Assembly: GCF_003605365.2 (NCBI RefSeq)
Contig: NZ_QYTU02000038.1
Coordinates: 1 to 33,304, forward strand
DNA: 33,304 nucleotides
Reading direction: 5' to 3'
Source of the DNA: Siminovitchia fortis
Lineage (GTDB): Bacteria; Bacillota; Bacilli; Bacillales; Bacillaceae_C
Shown here: piece after piece, positions 1 through 6,223 of the stretch
How positions within the stretch are numbered: position 1 is the first letter of the stretch
How the letters are laid out: every line of letters starts with the position of its first letter
Translations under genes and position numbers: made by a program
The notes under the pieces: generated by a model
The model's database searches: none
Seen by the model: the letters and a program-made list of their open reading frames with translations, nothing else
Told to the model about the DNA's origin: nothing

Positions 1-67
1 GGTATTGGAAAATCCGAAGACCGAAAGGCTGCAGACATTTCTTCAGCATTTTCGAAATGGATATTGA
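1..67 (+). CDS. C-terminal end of an amino-acid ABC transporter ATP-binding protein (partial)
   Basis: The window opens inside a gene. Frame 2 reads VLENPKTERLQTFLQHFRNGY and then TGA at 65-67. The pattern '.NPK.ER...FL' is typical of the last 20 residues of GlnQ/TcyC/ArtM-type ATPases that energise polar amino-acid importers. A strong terminator follows immediately, which supports a genuine gene end. Only 21 residues are visible, so the substrate cannot be named. The overlapping frame that runs on past the terminator is not credible. Confidence 0.6.
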   Translation, partial: VLENPKTERLQTFLQHFRNGY

Positions 68-68
68 A

Positions 69-115
69 GAAAGCATGCAAGGGACAGGTTGAATGGTCCT
101 TGCATGCTTTTTTTC
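69..115 (+). terminator. Rho-independent terminator of the ABC ATPase gene
   Basis: AAGCATGCAAGG (from 71) pairs with CCTTGCATGCTT (98-109) around a short loop and is followed by a T-run. It starts two bases after the upstream stop codon. Confidence 0.9.
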
Positions 116-216
116 AGCCATTGATAATATGTCTCTATGCTCTTTTTAATGCTATATTAAAGGACAATAGCCATAATTGGTTAACTCAAGGGTGGTCGGC
201 GCACTCTCGAAAGGGG

Positions 217-327
217 ATGATGCCGATGACAGTTGCAGAAGGATTGATGCTCATGGCGAGTTTTGGGGCGTCAATCGTTCCCGATCATGTCAGAAAAAAA
301 CAGCAAAAAAAAAAACCCACCCTTTAG
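217..327 (+). pseudogene. Holin-like type I toxin, probably frameshifted
   Basis: An AAAGGGG ribosome-binding site precedes ATGATGCCGATG, which encodes MMPMTVAEGLMLMASFGASI. The pattern M-P-M-T-V-x-E-x-L-M-L-M-x-x-F-G is the signature of the short 'putative holin-like toxin' peptides of Firmicutes type I toxin-antitoxin loci. The family normally continues with a hydrophobic helix and a Lys/Asn-rich tail. Here the frame becomes VPDHVRKKQQKKKPTL, whereas a shifted frame gives LIMSEKNSKKKNPPF, a better match. A one-base loss around 270-285 is therefore likely. The gene is probably inactive. The family call rests on the N-terminal motif and on the antisense terminator overlapping the 3' end. Confidence 0.45.
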
Positions 328-350
328 TGAATGGCTCATTTAGGGTGGAT
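305..350 (-). terminator. Minus-strand terminator overlapping the toxin 3' end
   Basis: On the minus strand CCACCCT (348-342) pairs with AGGGTGG (323-317), followed by a long U-tract (A11 at 305-315 on the plus strand). It points antisense into the toxin gene. Confidence 0.65.
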
Positions 351-400
351 TCTATTCCCAAATCGTGCCGATCCCCTTGAAGGGAACCGAGCTATTGTAT

Positions 401-436
401 GACTGAAGGTGTGTCAGCACCTTCAGTCTCTTTTAA
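401..436 (+). terminator. Rho-independent terminator
   Basis: CTGAAGGTG (403-411) and CACCTTCAG (418-426) form a perfect 9-bp stem with a 6-nt loop, followed by TCTCTTTT. It probably ends the toxin transcript. Confidence 0.75.
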
Positions 437-646
437 TTTATTCATTTTCTATTTATAGTATACCCTTTTTCACGGAGAAAGAGAACACCAAAAGAGTAAT
501 CATAATCGAACAAAATGGCTGCAATTATCTTCATTCGATTGCCTGAAATAGTGCAACTCCTTGTTTTATCGACGAATTAAATACTTTGTAGATTGAATTG
601 ATTGCTTGTTGTATGATGGGGTTAAGTAAGTTTAAAGGAGTTAAAG

Positions 647-718
647 ATGGACGGTATTGTTATTTTAAGTGAACAATGTTTAACAAGCATAATTAAAGAG
701 AGTGTAAAAGATGGTTAA
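647..718 (+). CDS. Possible 23-residue peptide
   Basis: An AAAGGAG box seven bases before ATG leads a 23-codon frame, MDGIVILSEQCLTSIIKESV plus three residues. There is no family match and no clear promoter. It is included because the stretch 437-770 is otherwise empty and the ribosome-binding site is good. It may well be spurious. Confidence 0.2.
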   Translation: MDGIVILSEQCLTSIIKESVKDG

Positions 719-770
719 AAATTTTGTTTGGAATTCTCTCTTTCTTGATTTATTTACAAGCCGATTAACA

Positions 771-983
771 TTAGTCTTTTCTAAGGAAGCCAATTAATAT
801 TGACAATACCCCTAGCACTACTAAAATAATACCCCAGATAAGGAGTGGCTGGGTTTGCGGTGAGGGCAATTGTCCCCCCACGCTGTTTTCCATTAGCCTA
901 ATCATACCAGAAGTGATGTACCTTGCTGAATATAAAATTGAAGCCGAAATGAAAAACACACCTGCCAAAATAAAATACTTCAT
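771..983 (-). CDS. Small two-helix membrane protein, unknown function
   Basis: A 70-residue protein with two predicted membrane helices: residues 3-22 (FILAGVFFISASILYSARYI) and about 47-66 (LLIWGIILVVLGVLSILIGF). A short polar linker joins them and the tail is basic (RKD). An AGAGGGG ribosome-binding site lies about 7 bases before the ATG on the minus strand. It is divergent from the secreted-protein gene at 1124 with a 140-bp shared upstream region. I recognise no family. Confidence 0.65.
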   Translation of the reverse strand: MKYFILAGVFFISASILYSARYITSGMIRLMENSVGGQLPSPQTQPLLIWGIILVVLGVLSILIGFLRKD

Positions 984-1055
984 TAGAGCTTACCCCTCTT
1001 CTTCATGTTGTAAATATCATATCATAAAAATAATTTTTGCAAAAGTAAAAAAACA

Positions 1056-1084
1056 TTGTCTTTTTCATGGAATCATGGTATTAT
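1056..1084 (+). promoter_or_regulatory. Sigma-A promoter of the secreted-protein gene
   Basis: TTGTCT (1056-1061), a 17-bp spacer and TATTAT (1079-1084) lie 39 bases before the ATG at 1124. Confidence 0.6.
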
Positions 1085-1123
1085 TTTCTGAAATTACAAA
1101 AAACATAAAGGAGGAAATGTGGA

Positions 1124-1909
1124 ATGAAAAAGGTATCGCTTGCTTTTCTATCTTCAATCTTTGCATTTTTCATTATGGGCACGGCCGTGGGAGCCGAAGA
1201 AGCAAATGACAATAATGTAGACGTCAACAAGATGCAAGCCACAAAGGCTCCTAACATTTTTTATGACAAAGAGAATAAGGGGTACTATGATGTAGACTCA
1301 GAAGGATACATCGAAGTATTCAAGGTCGAAGACGGGGAGGTTGTTGGAAAGGTCGATATGAATGAATATATTGATAGACAAGCATCTGATCCGAACCTAA
1401 AAGAAGATGATATTTCTGACAGCATCTCCTTAAATGATAAAGATGACACTGAAGTTGAAAACGGCTCTACTATTTTTGCTCCACAAGTATACTATCGATA
1501 CACAGAGTCCAGTAAGTCAACAAAAGTAGTAACTGGTAAACGGTCTAGTATTATTCAGAAAAACCCTGCAAAGAATGGTGGAAGCGACACCTTTACTTTA
1601 AGTTATTCAGCCAGCCAAGGGCATTCCTTTAGCGTAACATTAAACTCTGGTGAGAAATCAGCAGTAAAAGGAAATGTTGGTTACACATGGAGCAGTTCTG
1701 CAAGTATATCCAGTAGTCATGCAATGACTATCAAACCTGGCTGGCAGGGATATTGGAGGTTCGATCCAATGATTCGTATTTCAAATGGTACAGTTAAGCA
1801 ATACAATCAAGGGTTTGTTATGAGTTCAAAGAAAGTAACAACTAAGTATCCGAAGAAATTAAACAAACACTTGGACGGAGAGCTAGTCTCTGTTAAATCC
1901 AAGATTTAG
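1124..1909 (+). CDS. Secreted protein of unknown function with Ser/Thr-rich beta-type C-terminal domain
   Basis: The 261-residue product begins with a classical Sec signal peptide (MKKVSLAFLSSIFAFFIMGT) and a likely signal-peptidase I site after AVGA, before EEAND. Residues 25-115 are very acidic and low in complexity, with two adjacent YD/GYY segments. Residues 118-235 are rich in Ser, Thr, Gly and Tyr with alternating hydrophobics (FTLSYSASQGHSFSVTLNSG, YTWSSSASISSSHAMTI), which suggests beta strands. GWQGYWRFDPMIRIS is a conspicuous aromatic segment. AAGGAGGAAATGTGGA precedes the ATG, with a good promoter upstream. There are no Cys residues and no cell-wall anchor. It resembles secreted beta-rich bacteriocin- or pore-former-like proteins only in a general way; I cannot name a family. 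Confidence 0.75.
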   Translation: MKKVSLAFLSSIFAFFIMGTAVGAEEANDNNVDVNKMQATKAPNIFYDKENKGYYDVDSEGYIEVFKVEDGEVVGKVDMNEYIDRQASDPNLKEDDISDSISLNDKDDTEVENGSTIFAPQVYYRYTESSKSTKVVTGKRSSIIQKNPAKNGGSDTFTLSYSASQGHSFSVTLNSGEKSAVKGNVGYTWSSSASISSSHAMTIKPGWQGYWRFDPMIRISNGTVKQYNQGFVMSSKKVTTKYPKKLNKHLDGELVSVKSKI

Positions 1910-1922
1910 TACGACCGCCATC

Positions 1923-2081
1923 TCATTTTGTTTCTAGTTCCTTAATACGCAAATACAAGACTTTTAACAGGGCATTCTCATTGGAGATGCTCCTTTTTTC
2001 ATTTTCCTGAAGCTGGAATGGATGCTTTCCACGGCGTTCGCCTTCTCTCACGATTTCAAGTCCTAATAATTCCTTGTTCAT
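1923..2081 (-). CDS. Possible 52-residue charged protein
   Basis: The minus strand encodes MNKELLGLEIVREGERRGKH, then a polar stretch ending ALLKVLYLRIKELETK. The end has heptad spacing typical of a coiled coil. AAAGAG sits directly next to the ATG, which is too close for a good ribosome-binding site. The frame also runs through the hairpin I read as the terminator of the upstream plus-strand gene, so one of the two calls may be wrong. It lies beside a decayed recombinase and could be part of the same mobile-element relic. Confidence 0.3.
   Translation of the reverse strand: MNKELLGLEIVREGERRGKHPFQLQENEKRSISNENALLKVLYLRIKELETK
1970..2000 (+). terminator. Likely terminator of the secreted-protein gene
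   Basis: GGGCATTCTC and GAGATGCTCC (1970-1992) form an imperfect stem with an ATTG loop, followed by TTTTTTC. Confidence 0.65.
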
Positions 2082-2109
2082 CTCTTTTGAAAAATATAGA
2101 TATTAAACG

Positions 2110-2280
2110 TGGCAGATTTTAAATGAAGCAGCTGCAGCATGCAATGTTCCCGGACCGATCGGGACCCGTACTTTAAGAAAGACTTTTGGTTATCATTTCT
2201 ATCAAGAGCATAAAGATGTTGCTATGCTGTAAAAGATTTTGGTCATTCTTCGCCATCCGTCACGCTGCGATATATCAGGA
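2110..2280 (+). pseudogene. Decayed C-terminal fragment of a tyrosine recombinase (integrase)
   Basis: From 2110 the frame reads WQILNEAAAACNVPGPIGTR, then TLRKTFGYHFYQEHKDVAML, then a TAA stop at 2230-2232. TLRKTFGYHF is the box II H-x-x-R region in the variant form seen in many phage-type recombinases (G-T-H/R-x-L-R-K-T-F). Beyond the stop, shifting the frame by one base from 2240 gives GHSSPSVTLRYI, the standard 'LGHSS...T..Y' motif with the catalytic Tyr. So one codon became TAA (probably from CAA) and one T was lost after 2236. No N-terminal part is present. This is a relic of an integrated element. Confidence 0.8.
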
Positions 2281-2294
2281 CTCGGCCGGCACTT

Positions 2295-3167
2295 TTACCT
2301 TTCCTCCTGGCTTCCCTTATGGAATACGCCGAAGCGATCCCATGCCGCTTCTATTTTTTCAAGGCGGGATTCGGCCTCTTTCATCCTTTCTTTCCCGACA
2401 CTGACGACAAGCGCGTTGATCAGGCTGAGCGGAGCGGTGAAAGAATCAATAAATGTCGGCATCTGGCTTGTTGCAGTCAACACGACATCGGCATGGCGGA
2501 TTAATGGTGAAAGCAAGCTGTCTGTGATACAAATGGTCTTCGATCCTCTTTCTTTGGCAAAGGCGAGCGTCTGAATGGTACTGTTCGTATAACGCGGAAA
2601 GCTGATGCCGATGACTACGTCCTTTTCGTTGAGATTGTACAGTTGCTCAGAAAGATTTTCGATGGAACGAACCATCTCTGCATTTCCCAGAATAATGTTT
2701 AAATAGTATTGCAGGAAGATGCCCAACGCTGCAGCACTCCGGTTGGCGGCGATATATATTTTGTTGGTATCCTGTAAAAGATCGACCGCCTGATAAAATT
2801 TTTCAATGTCCAGCTTTTCCATGGTTGATTTTATATTTTCCATATCATCGTAAAAGATGTCATATATCCAGCGGTCCTGATCATTATACACATCGGTTGT
2901 CATCTTCAGCCTTTCGGCTGTGGTCAGCTGTTTTTGAATCGAGCTTTGCATCCGTGACTGCAGCTCAGGGTATCCCGAATATCCGAGAAAGGAAGCGAAT
3001 CTCACAACCGTTGCTTCACTTACGCCGGCCTTTTTTGCCAGAGTAGCCACGTTAAAAAAAGGGACAACATTTGTGTTGTGTAAAATGAAATTGGCAATTT
3101 TTTTGTGGGATTTGCTCATTTCCGGGATTTTTTCCGCTATATGATTGTACACATTATCATTTTCCAT
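2295..3167 (-). CDS. RpiR/MurR-family transcriptional regulator
   Basis: Domains: an N-terminal RpiR helix-turn-helix (about residues 5-80; NVATLAKKAGVSEATVVRFA is the recognition region) and a C-terminal SIS sugar-isomerase fold (about 125-250; IYIAANRSAAALGIFL and DVVIGISFPRYTNSTIQTLA). Family members bind phosphosugars or other small metabolites through SIS and usually repress neighbouring catabolic genes. I prefer the ATG at 3167 over the GTG at 3176 because AAGGG then sits 8 bases upstream. The gene follows the nitrilase gene by 15 bp and both read leftwards, so they form an operon. The intergenic region with the divergent aminotransferase holds two perfect inverted repeats that are natural operator candidates. 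It resembles the RpiR regulators that accompany amine or amino-acid catabolic genes, but the effector is unknown. Confidence 0.88.
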   Translation of the reverse strand: MENDNVYNHIAEKIPEMSKSHKKIANFILHNTNVVPFFNVATLAKKAGVSEATVVRFASFLGYSGYPELQSRMQSSIQKQLTTAERLKMTTDVYNDQDRWIYDIFYDDMENIKSTMEKLDIEKFYQAVDLLQDTNKIYIAANRSAAALGIFLQYYLNIILGNAEMVRSIENLSEQLYNLNEKDVVIGISFPRYTNSTIQTLAFAKERGSKTICITDSLLSPLIRHADVVLTATSQMPTFIDSFTAPLSLINALVVSVGKERMKEAESRLEKIEAAWDRFGVFHKGSQEER

Positions 3168-3182
3168 TTCATACACCCTTAA

Positions 3183-3950
3183 CTAAGCATTTTTCAAATC
3201 TCTCAAGTAAGGAATTTTCTTTCTTGTTTCGGGGATCAGATCAAAGTCAACTTTATGGATCAATATGTGCGCCTCCTTGGTTGGGGCTTCATCCAGCACT
3301 CTTCCGTCAGGGGCGACAAGCTTGCTTTTCCCGCAGCTCCCTTCAAATACGGTATTCACGCCTAAAACAAACACGGTGTTATCAAGGGCTCGTGCAGGCA
3401 GCTGTATATCCCATCTCGGTTCGGCGGGAATGCTCCAAACGGACGGTGCGACAATCAACTCGACCCCCTGCAATGCCAAGTGGCGGCTCGGTTCAGGAAA
3501 CTCCATGTCATAGCATATCAAAACTCCAATTTTTCCTGCTGATGTTTGGATAGCTTCGTACTTTCTTTCCCCGGGTGAAAAGATATCTTTTTCCCTTCCC
3601 CATAAGAAAGATTTTCTGTAACAAGCCAGCAGCTTTCCGGATTTCTCAATGACAGCTGTGGCTATATAAAGGTCTTTTTCTTCTTTTTCAATAAAAGGCA
3701 CGACTAACACCACGCCCAATTCCATTGCAAGTCTTTGAAACTGTGAAATAGCAGGTCCTTCCCGGTCTTCGGCCAAAATCCCGAATTCCTCTTTTGATAG
3801 GCGGTAACCGCTTTGCCAAAGTTCCGGAAGCGCGATGATCTGAGCGCCTTGTGCTGCCGCATTTCTAACCATCTTAAAAGCTGTATTTACGTTTTTCAGA
3901 GGTTGGTTCGGTACCGAATGCATTTGGATCGCAGCCACAAGAACGGACAA
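3183..3950 (-). CDS. Carbon-nitrogen hydrolase (nitrilase superfamily amidase)
   Basis: It hydrolyses C-N bonds of amides, ureides or nitriles through a Glu-Lys-Cys triad. All three parts are visible: Glu in ALPELWQSGY, Lys in CYRKSFLWGREKDIFSPG, and Cys in GVLICYDMEFPE. I place the start at TTG 3950 (LSVLVAAIQM), with AAAGGA about 10 bases upstream, giving 255 residues. The longer frame from ATG 4007 would put a TATAAT box and one arm of an inverted repeat inside the coding region. It is co-transcribed with the RpiR gene and divergent from a class-III aminotransferase. An omega-amidase or N-carbamoyl-amine amidase role would suit such neighbours, but the substrate is not determined by sequence. 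Confidence 0.87.
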   Translation of the reverse strand: MSVLVAAIQMHSVPNQPLKNVNTAFKMVRNAAAQGAQIIALPELWQSGYRLSKEEFGILAEDREGPAISQFQRLAMELGVVLVVPFIEKEEKDLYIATAVIEKSGKLLACYRKSFLWGREKDIFSPGERKYEAIQTSAGKIGVLICYDMEFPEPSRHLALQGVELIVAPSVWSIPAEPRWDIQLPARALDNTVFVLGVNTVFEGSCGKSKLVAPDGRVLDEAPTKEAHILIHKVDFDLIPETRKKIPYLRDLKNA

Positions 3951-3983
3951 TATGAACACATCCTTTTGCTTTCCATTAAAGAT

Positions 3984-4029
3984 ATTATATTTAACGCCAT
4001 TATGCAATATTTATTACATTTGCGTTAAA
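3984..4029 (-). promoter_or_regulatory. Promoter and operator candidate of the nitrilase-rpiR operon
   Basis: On the minus strand TATAAT is at 3989-3984. Directly upstream is a perfect 8-bp inverted repeat, TTTAACGC (3990-3997) and GCGTTAAA (4022-4029), spaced by 24 bp, which would cover the -35 region. No good -35 hexamer is seen. The layout suits binding of a dimeric repressor, most simply the RpiR protein encoded in the operon. Confidence 0.45.
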
Positions 4030-4065
4030 GCGAGAAATTTTTATTTTAAATGGGTGTTAATGGGT

Positions 4066-4087
4066 TATAATGAAATAAACATTTCAT
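4066..4087 (+). promoter_or_regulatory. -10 box and palindromic operator before the aminotransferase gene
   Basis: TATAAT (4066-4071) runs into a perfect palindrome, ATGAAAT-AAAC-ATTTCAT (4070-4087). Its position over the start-site region is classic for repression. The RpiR regulator encoded divergently is the obvious candidate protein. Confidence 0.5.
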
Positions 4088-4136
4088 AGTATATAAAGTT
4101 AGGAAATAAATATTACCTTAAAAGAGGTGCTTATGA

Positions 4137-5516
4137 GTGGCAATCAGTGAAAGAGGAATGGGGATCAAACGCTATACAAAAAAAACTCCGAAATCATTGG
4201 AGTTTTATAAGGAAGCATGTAAAGTCATGCCGGGCGGAACGACGGCCAATATTAAGTTTTTTGCCCCTTATCCCATCGTCATGGATAAAGGAAAGGGGAG
4301 CCGCCTGTATGATCTCGATGGAAACGAATATATTGATTACCTGCTTTCCTATGGAGCATTGATTCTCGGGCACGGGCATCCCAGGGTACTTCAGGCGGTA
4401 CAAGAGCAATTATATGATAACGGCACCTATTTATTCGGGACTCCGCACTTGCTGGAAGTCGAAATGGGAAGGAAAATTCAACAGCTTTATCCAGGCGTCG
4501 AGCTGCTGCGTTTTACAAATTCAGGAACGGAAGCGACTTTGCTTGCGATTCGCCTGGCATACGCCTATACAGGAAAAAATAAAATCGCGAAATTTGAAGG
4601 CCATTACCATGGCGGATACGATCAGGTTTTAGTGAGCGTAAACCCGTCCATAGACGAAGCCGGCCATCCCCATCAACCGAGATCGGTTGCGGAATCCAAG
4701 GGGATGGACCAATATCACGAGGAACATACGGTCATTTTGCCGTTTAATGATTTGGATGCAGCTTCGGACATTCTGAGAAAAAGAAAGGATGAACTGGCTG
4801 CGGTCATTGTGGAGCCGATTCAAGGAGGATATATCCCGGCTGAGAGGAGTTTTATGGAAGGCCTTCGGAAATTGACGGAGGAATTGGACATTCTCCTCGT
4901 TTTTGATGAAGTCAAAACATGTTTCAGATTGGGACTTGGAGGAGCTCAGGAATATTACAGCATTAAACCGGATCTGACTGCACTTGGCAAGGCGGTCGGC
5001 GGAGGATACCCGATCGGCATTACAGGCGGAAAAAAAGATATTATGGAGGTAAGTCTTCCAAAAGCTGCTTCAGACGTGTTTGACAGCAGCCAAAGCAAAC
5101 ATTCCAATGCAAGGGACGTGCTTTTTCACAGCGGAACATATAACGGGCATCCCTCGATTTTGGCAGCGGGCCTTGAAACGATCGCAGTTTTGGAGGAAGA
5201 AATCAGCCAAATCAATGAGACAGCCGACAGATTGAAAACAGAAATCAGCAAGCTTTTTTTACAGCGGGGAATAGCAGTCCGGACATTAGGCATCGGCTCC
5301 ATTTTCAATTTGATTTTCACTGAAAAAGAGCAAATATTGAATTACCGCGATCTCCAAAGTGCCGACTTTGGTTTAAGGAGAGAATTGGATTTTCAATTAA
5401 TAAATGAAGGAATCTATACAAAACCGTTGAACCGATACAGCGTTTCAAGTGCACATGGGCAGGAAGAAATTGATCAAACGTTGGAAGCCTACGATAAGGT
5501 GATCAAAAGGCTGTAA
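4137..5516 (+). CDS. Class-III pyridoxal-phosphate aminotransferase (glutamate-1-semialdehyde aminomutase-like)
   Basis: The 459-residue protein has the fold-type I class-III layout. It carries GSRLYDLDGNEYIDYLLSYG near the N-terminus, FTNSGTEATLLAIRLA for the phosphate-binding loop, FEGHYHGGYD, VIVEPIQGG, LLVFDEVKTCFR (the cofactor-pyridine Asp), and ALGKAVGGGYPIG with the Schiff-base Lys. The last motif and the overall form resemble the HemL-like subgroup of omega-aminotransferases, which act on amino acids or amine-derived aldehydes. The start is GTG at 4137, 8-9 bases after GAGGTG; an ATG four bases earlier opens only a 5-codon frame. It has its own promoter and terminator and diverges from the nitrilase-rpiR operon. 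It is not in the sigma-54 transcript downstream. It could convert an amine or 4-aminobutyrate-like product to an aldehyde, which is an inference. Confidence 0.88.
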   Translation: MAISERGMGIKRYTKKTPKSLEFYKEACKVMPGGTTANIKFFAPYPIVMDKGKGSRLYDLDGNEYIDYLLSYGALILGHGHPRVLQAVQEQLYDNGTYLFGTPHLLEVEMGRKIQQLYPGVELLRFTNSGTEATLLAIRLAYAYTGKNKIAKFEGHYHGGYDQVLVSVNPSIDEAGHPHQPRSVAESKGMDQYHEEHTVILPFNDLDAASDILRKRKDELAAVIVEPIQGGYIPAERSFMEGLRKLTEELDILLVFDEVKTCFRLGLGGAQEYYSIKPDLTALGKAVGGGYPIGITGGKKDIMEVSLPKAASDVFDSSQSKHSNARDVLFHSGTYNGHPSILAAGLETIAVLEEEISQINETADRLKTEISKLFLQRGIAVRTLGIGSIFNLIFTEKEQILNYRDLQSADFGLRRELDFQLINEGIYTKPLNRYSVSSAHGQEEIDQTLEAYDKVIKRL

Positions 5517-5521
5517 TAATT

Positions 5522-5557
5522 GCTCCGCTTCTCGATGCAGAAGCGGAGCTTTTTTTA
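5522..5557 (+). terminator. Strong terminator after the aminotransferase gene
   Basis: GCTCCGCTTC (5522-5531) and GAAGCGGAGC (5540-5549) form a perfect 10-bp stem, followed by T8. Confidence 0.93.
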
Positions 5558-5582
5558 AAAAATTCATGCAAAACGGCAAACA

Positions 5583-5600
5583 TTATTCATTTTTGAATAA
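5583..5600 (+). promoter_or_regulatory. Enhancer (UAS) for the sigma-54 activator
   Basis: TTATTCATTTTTGAATAA is a perfect TTATTC-N6-GAATAA palindrome ending 51 bp before the -24 element. Copies or variants occur before the other two sigma-54 promoters in this window. Confidence 0.7.
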
Positions 5601-5651
5601 CCTTAAGCAGGTTTAATGAAAAAAACGTTATCATCTGTCCCTTTCATCGTT

Positions 5652-5667
5652 TGGCACAAATCTTGCA
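5652..5667 (+). promoter_or_regulatory. Sigma-54 promoter (-24/-12) of the catabolic cluster
   Basis: TGGCACAAATCTTGCA matches the TGGCAC-N5-TTGC[AT] consensus exactly. It directs transcription towards the gene at 5905 after a leader of about 225 nt. Confidence 0.88.
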
Positions 5668-5904
5668 GAATATTTATGACAACGCTGTATTTCAGCGAAT
5701 ACCGTCAGCTGTTACCAGTACCTGTCCGGCTTTGTTCCTGGAAGGGTGTATGCTGCCGGGAAGAACGTGCAGCCGGTTAACTATGGTAACTGCTGCGTGC
5801 TCTTTTGAAAAGAATTTATCGAAATTTTGGCTTTTTCAAAAATGAAAGCGATTCCTTTGGCATGAAGCTGAAAAATCGGTTAAAGAGGGGGAGGATAGTG
5901 TTAA
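5668..5904 (+). promoter_or_regulatory. Long, possibly structured 5' leader
   Basis: No gene is evident here. CAGCTGTTACC (5706-5716) can pair with GGTAACTGCTG (5785-5795; 10 of 11). Nested inside, CCGGC (5726-5730) can pair with GCCGG (5755-5759). GCAGCCGGTTA (5769-5779) could compete for either strand. Further on, TTTTGAAAAG and CTTTTTCAAAA (about 5803-5840) form another hairpin ahead of the ribosome-binding site. No known riboswitch class is recognised. Confidence 0.35.
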
Positions 5905-6141
5905 ATGGAAGAAATGATTATAAGCCCTTGTGACGGAGTCCTTGTCACATTCCGTATCCAAGAGGACCTGAGCCAGAAACGCTGTAACACATTCTTTAAA
6001 ATCAAACAAAAGGATGATACCGTTCTGGAGATCAAAAAGACCTATCAAGGAAGAATTTCATCAGTGGAGGTTCGGGAGGGGGAGGAAGTAGTCAAGGGCA
6101 TGGTATTGGCGTATGTTGAGGAATATGCCCTCGAAATATAA
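5905..6141 (+). CDS. Small lipoyl/biotinyl-like (barrel-sandwich hybrid) protein without attachment lysine
   Basis: A 78-residue protein beginning MEEMIISPCDGVLVTF. The C-terminal half, YQGRISSVEVREGEEVVKGM followed by VLAYVEE, matches the second repeat of a lipoyl/biotinyl domain (G.I..V.V..G..V..G..L..). The first repeat would be ISPCDGVLVTFRIQEDL. At the hairpin where the modified Lys of an (E/M)KM motif should lie there is KDDTVLE, so covalent biotin or lipoate is unlikely. A purine-rich AGAGGGGGAGGA box precedes the ATG at an 11-base spacing. It is the first gene of the sigma-54 transcript, 82 bp ahead of a PotD lipoprotein gene. No function is known to me; a binding or scaffold role for a cluster enzyme is a guess. 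Confidence 0.75.
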   Translation: MEEMIISPCDGVLVTFRIQEDLSQKRCNTFFKIKQKDDTVLEIKKTYQGRISSVEVREGEEVVKGMVLAYVEEYALEI

Positions 6142-6223
6142 GGGCAGCTAAATTCGCAAACAGGCCTTCCGGCTGGAATCATCGGCCGGTAGAAATTCCA
6201 TACATCTAAAGGAGAATGCCCAA

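Larger units (their letters stand above)
305..445 (-). ncRNA. Possible antisense antitoxin RNA of the holin-like toxin locus
   Basis: In known loci of this kind a cis-antisense RNA overlaps the 3' end of the toxin mRNA. On the minus strand a terminator ends at 305 inside the toxin tail, and a TATACT -10-like box is seen upstream (plus-strand AGTATA near 457-462). A recognisable -35 box is lacking. The 5' end is a guess. Confidence 0.3.

Noticed and set aside
64-216. Continuous frame leading into the toxin start
   Set aside because: It would have to be translated through a strong terminator; the ribosome-binding site supports the internal ATG at 217 or 220.
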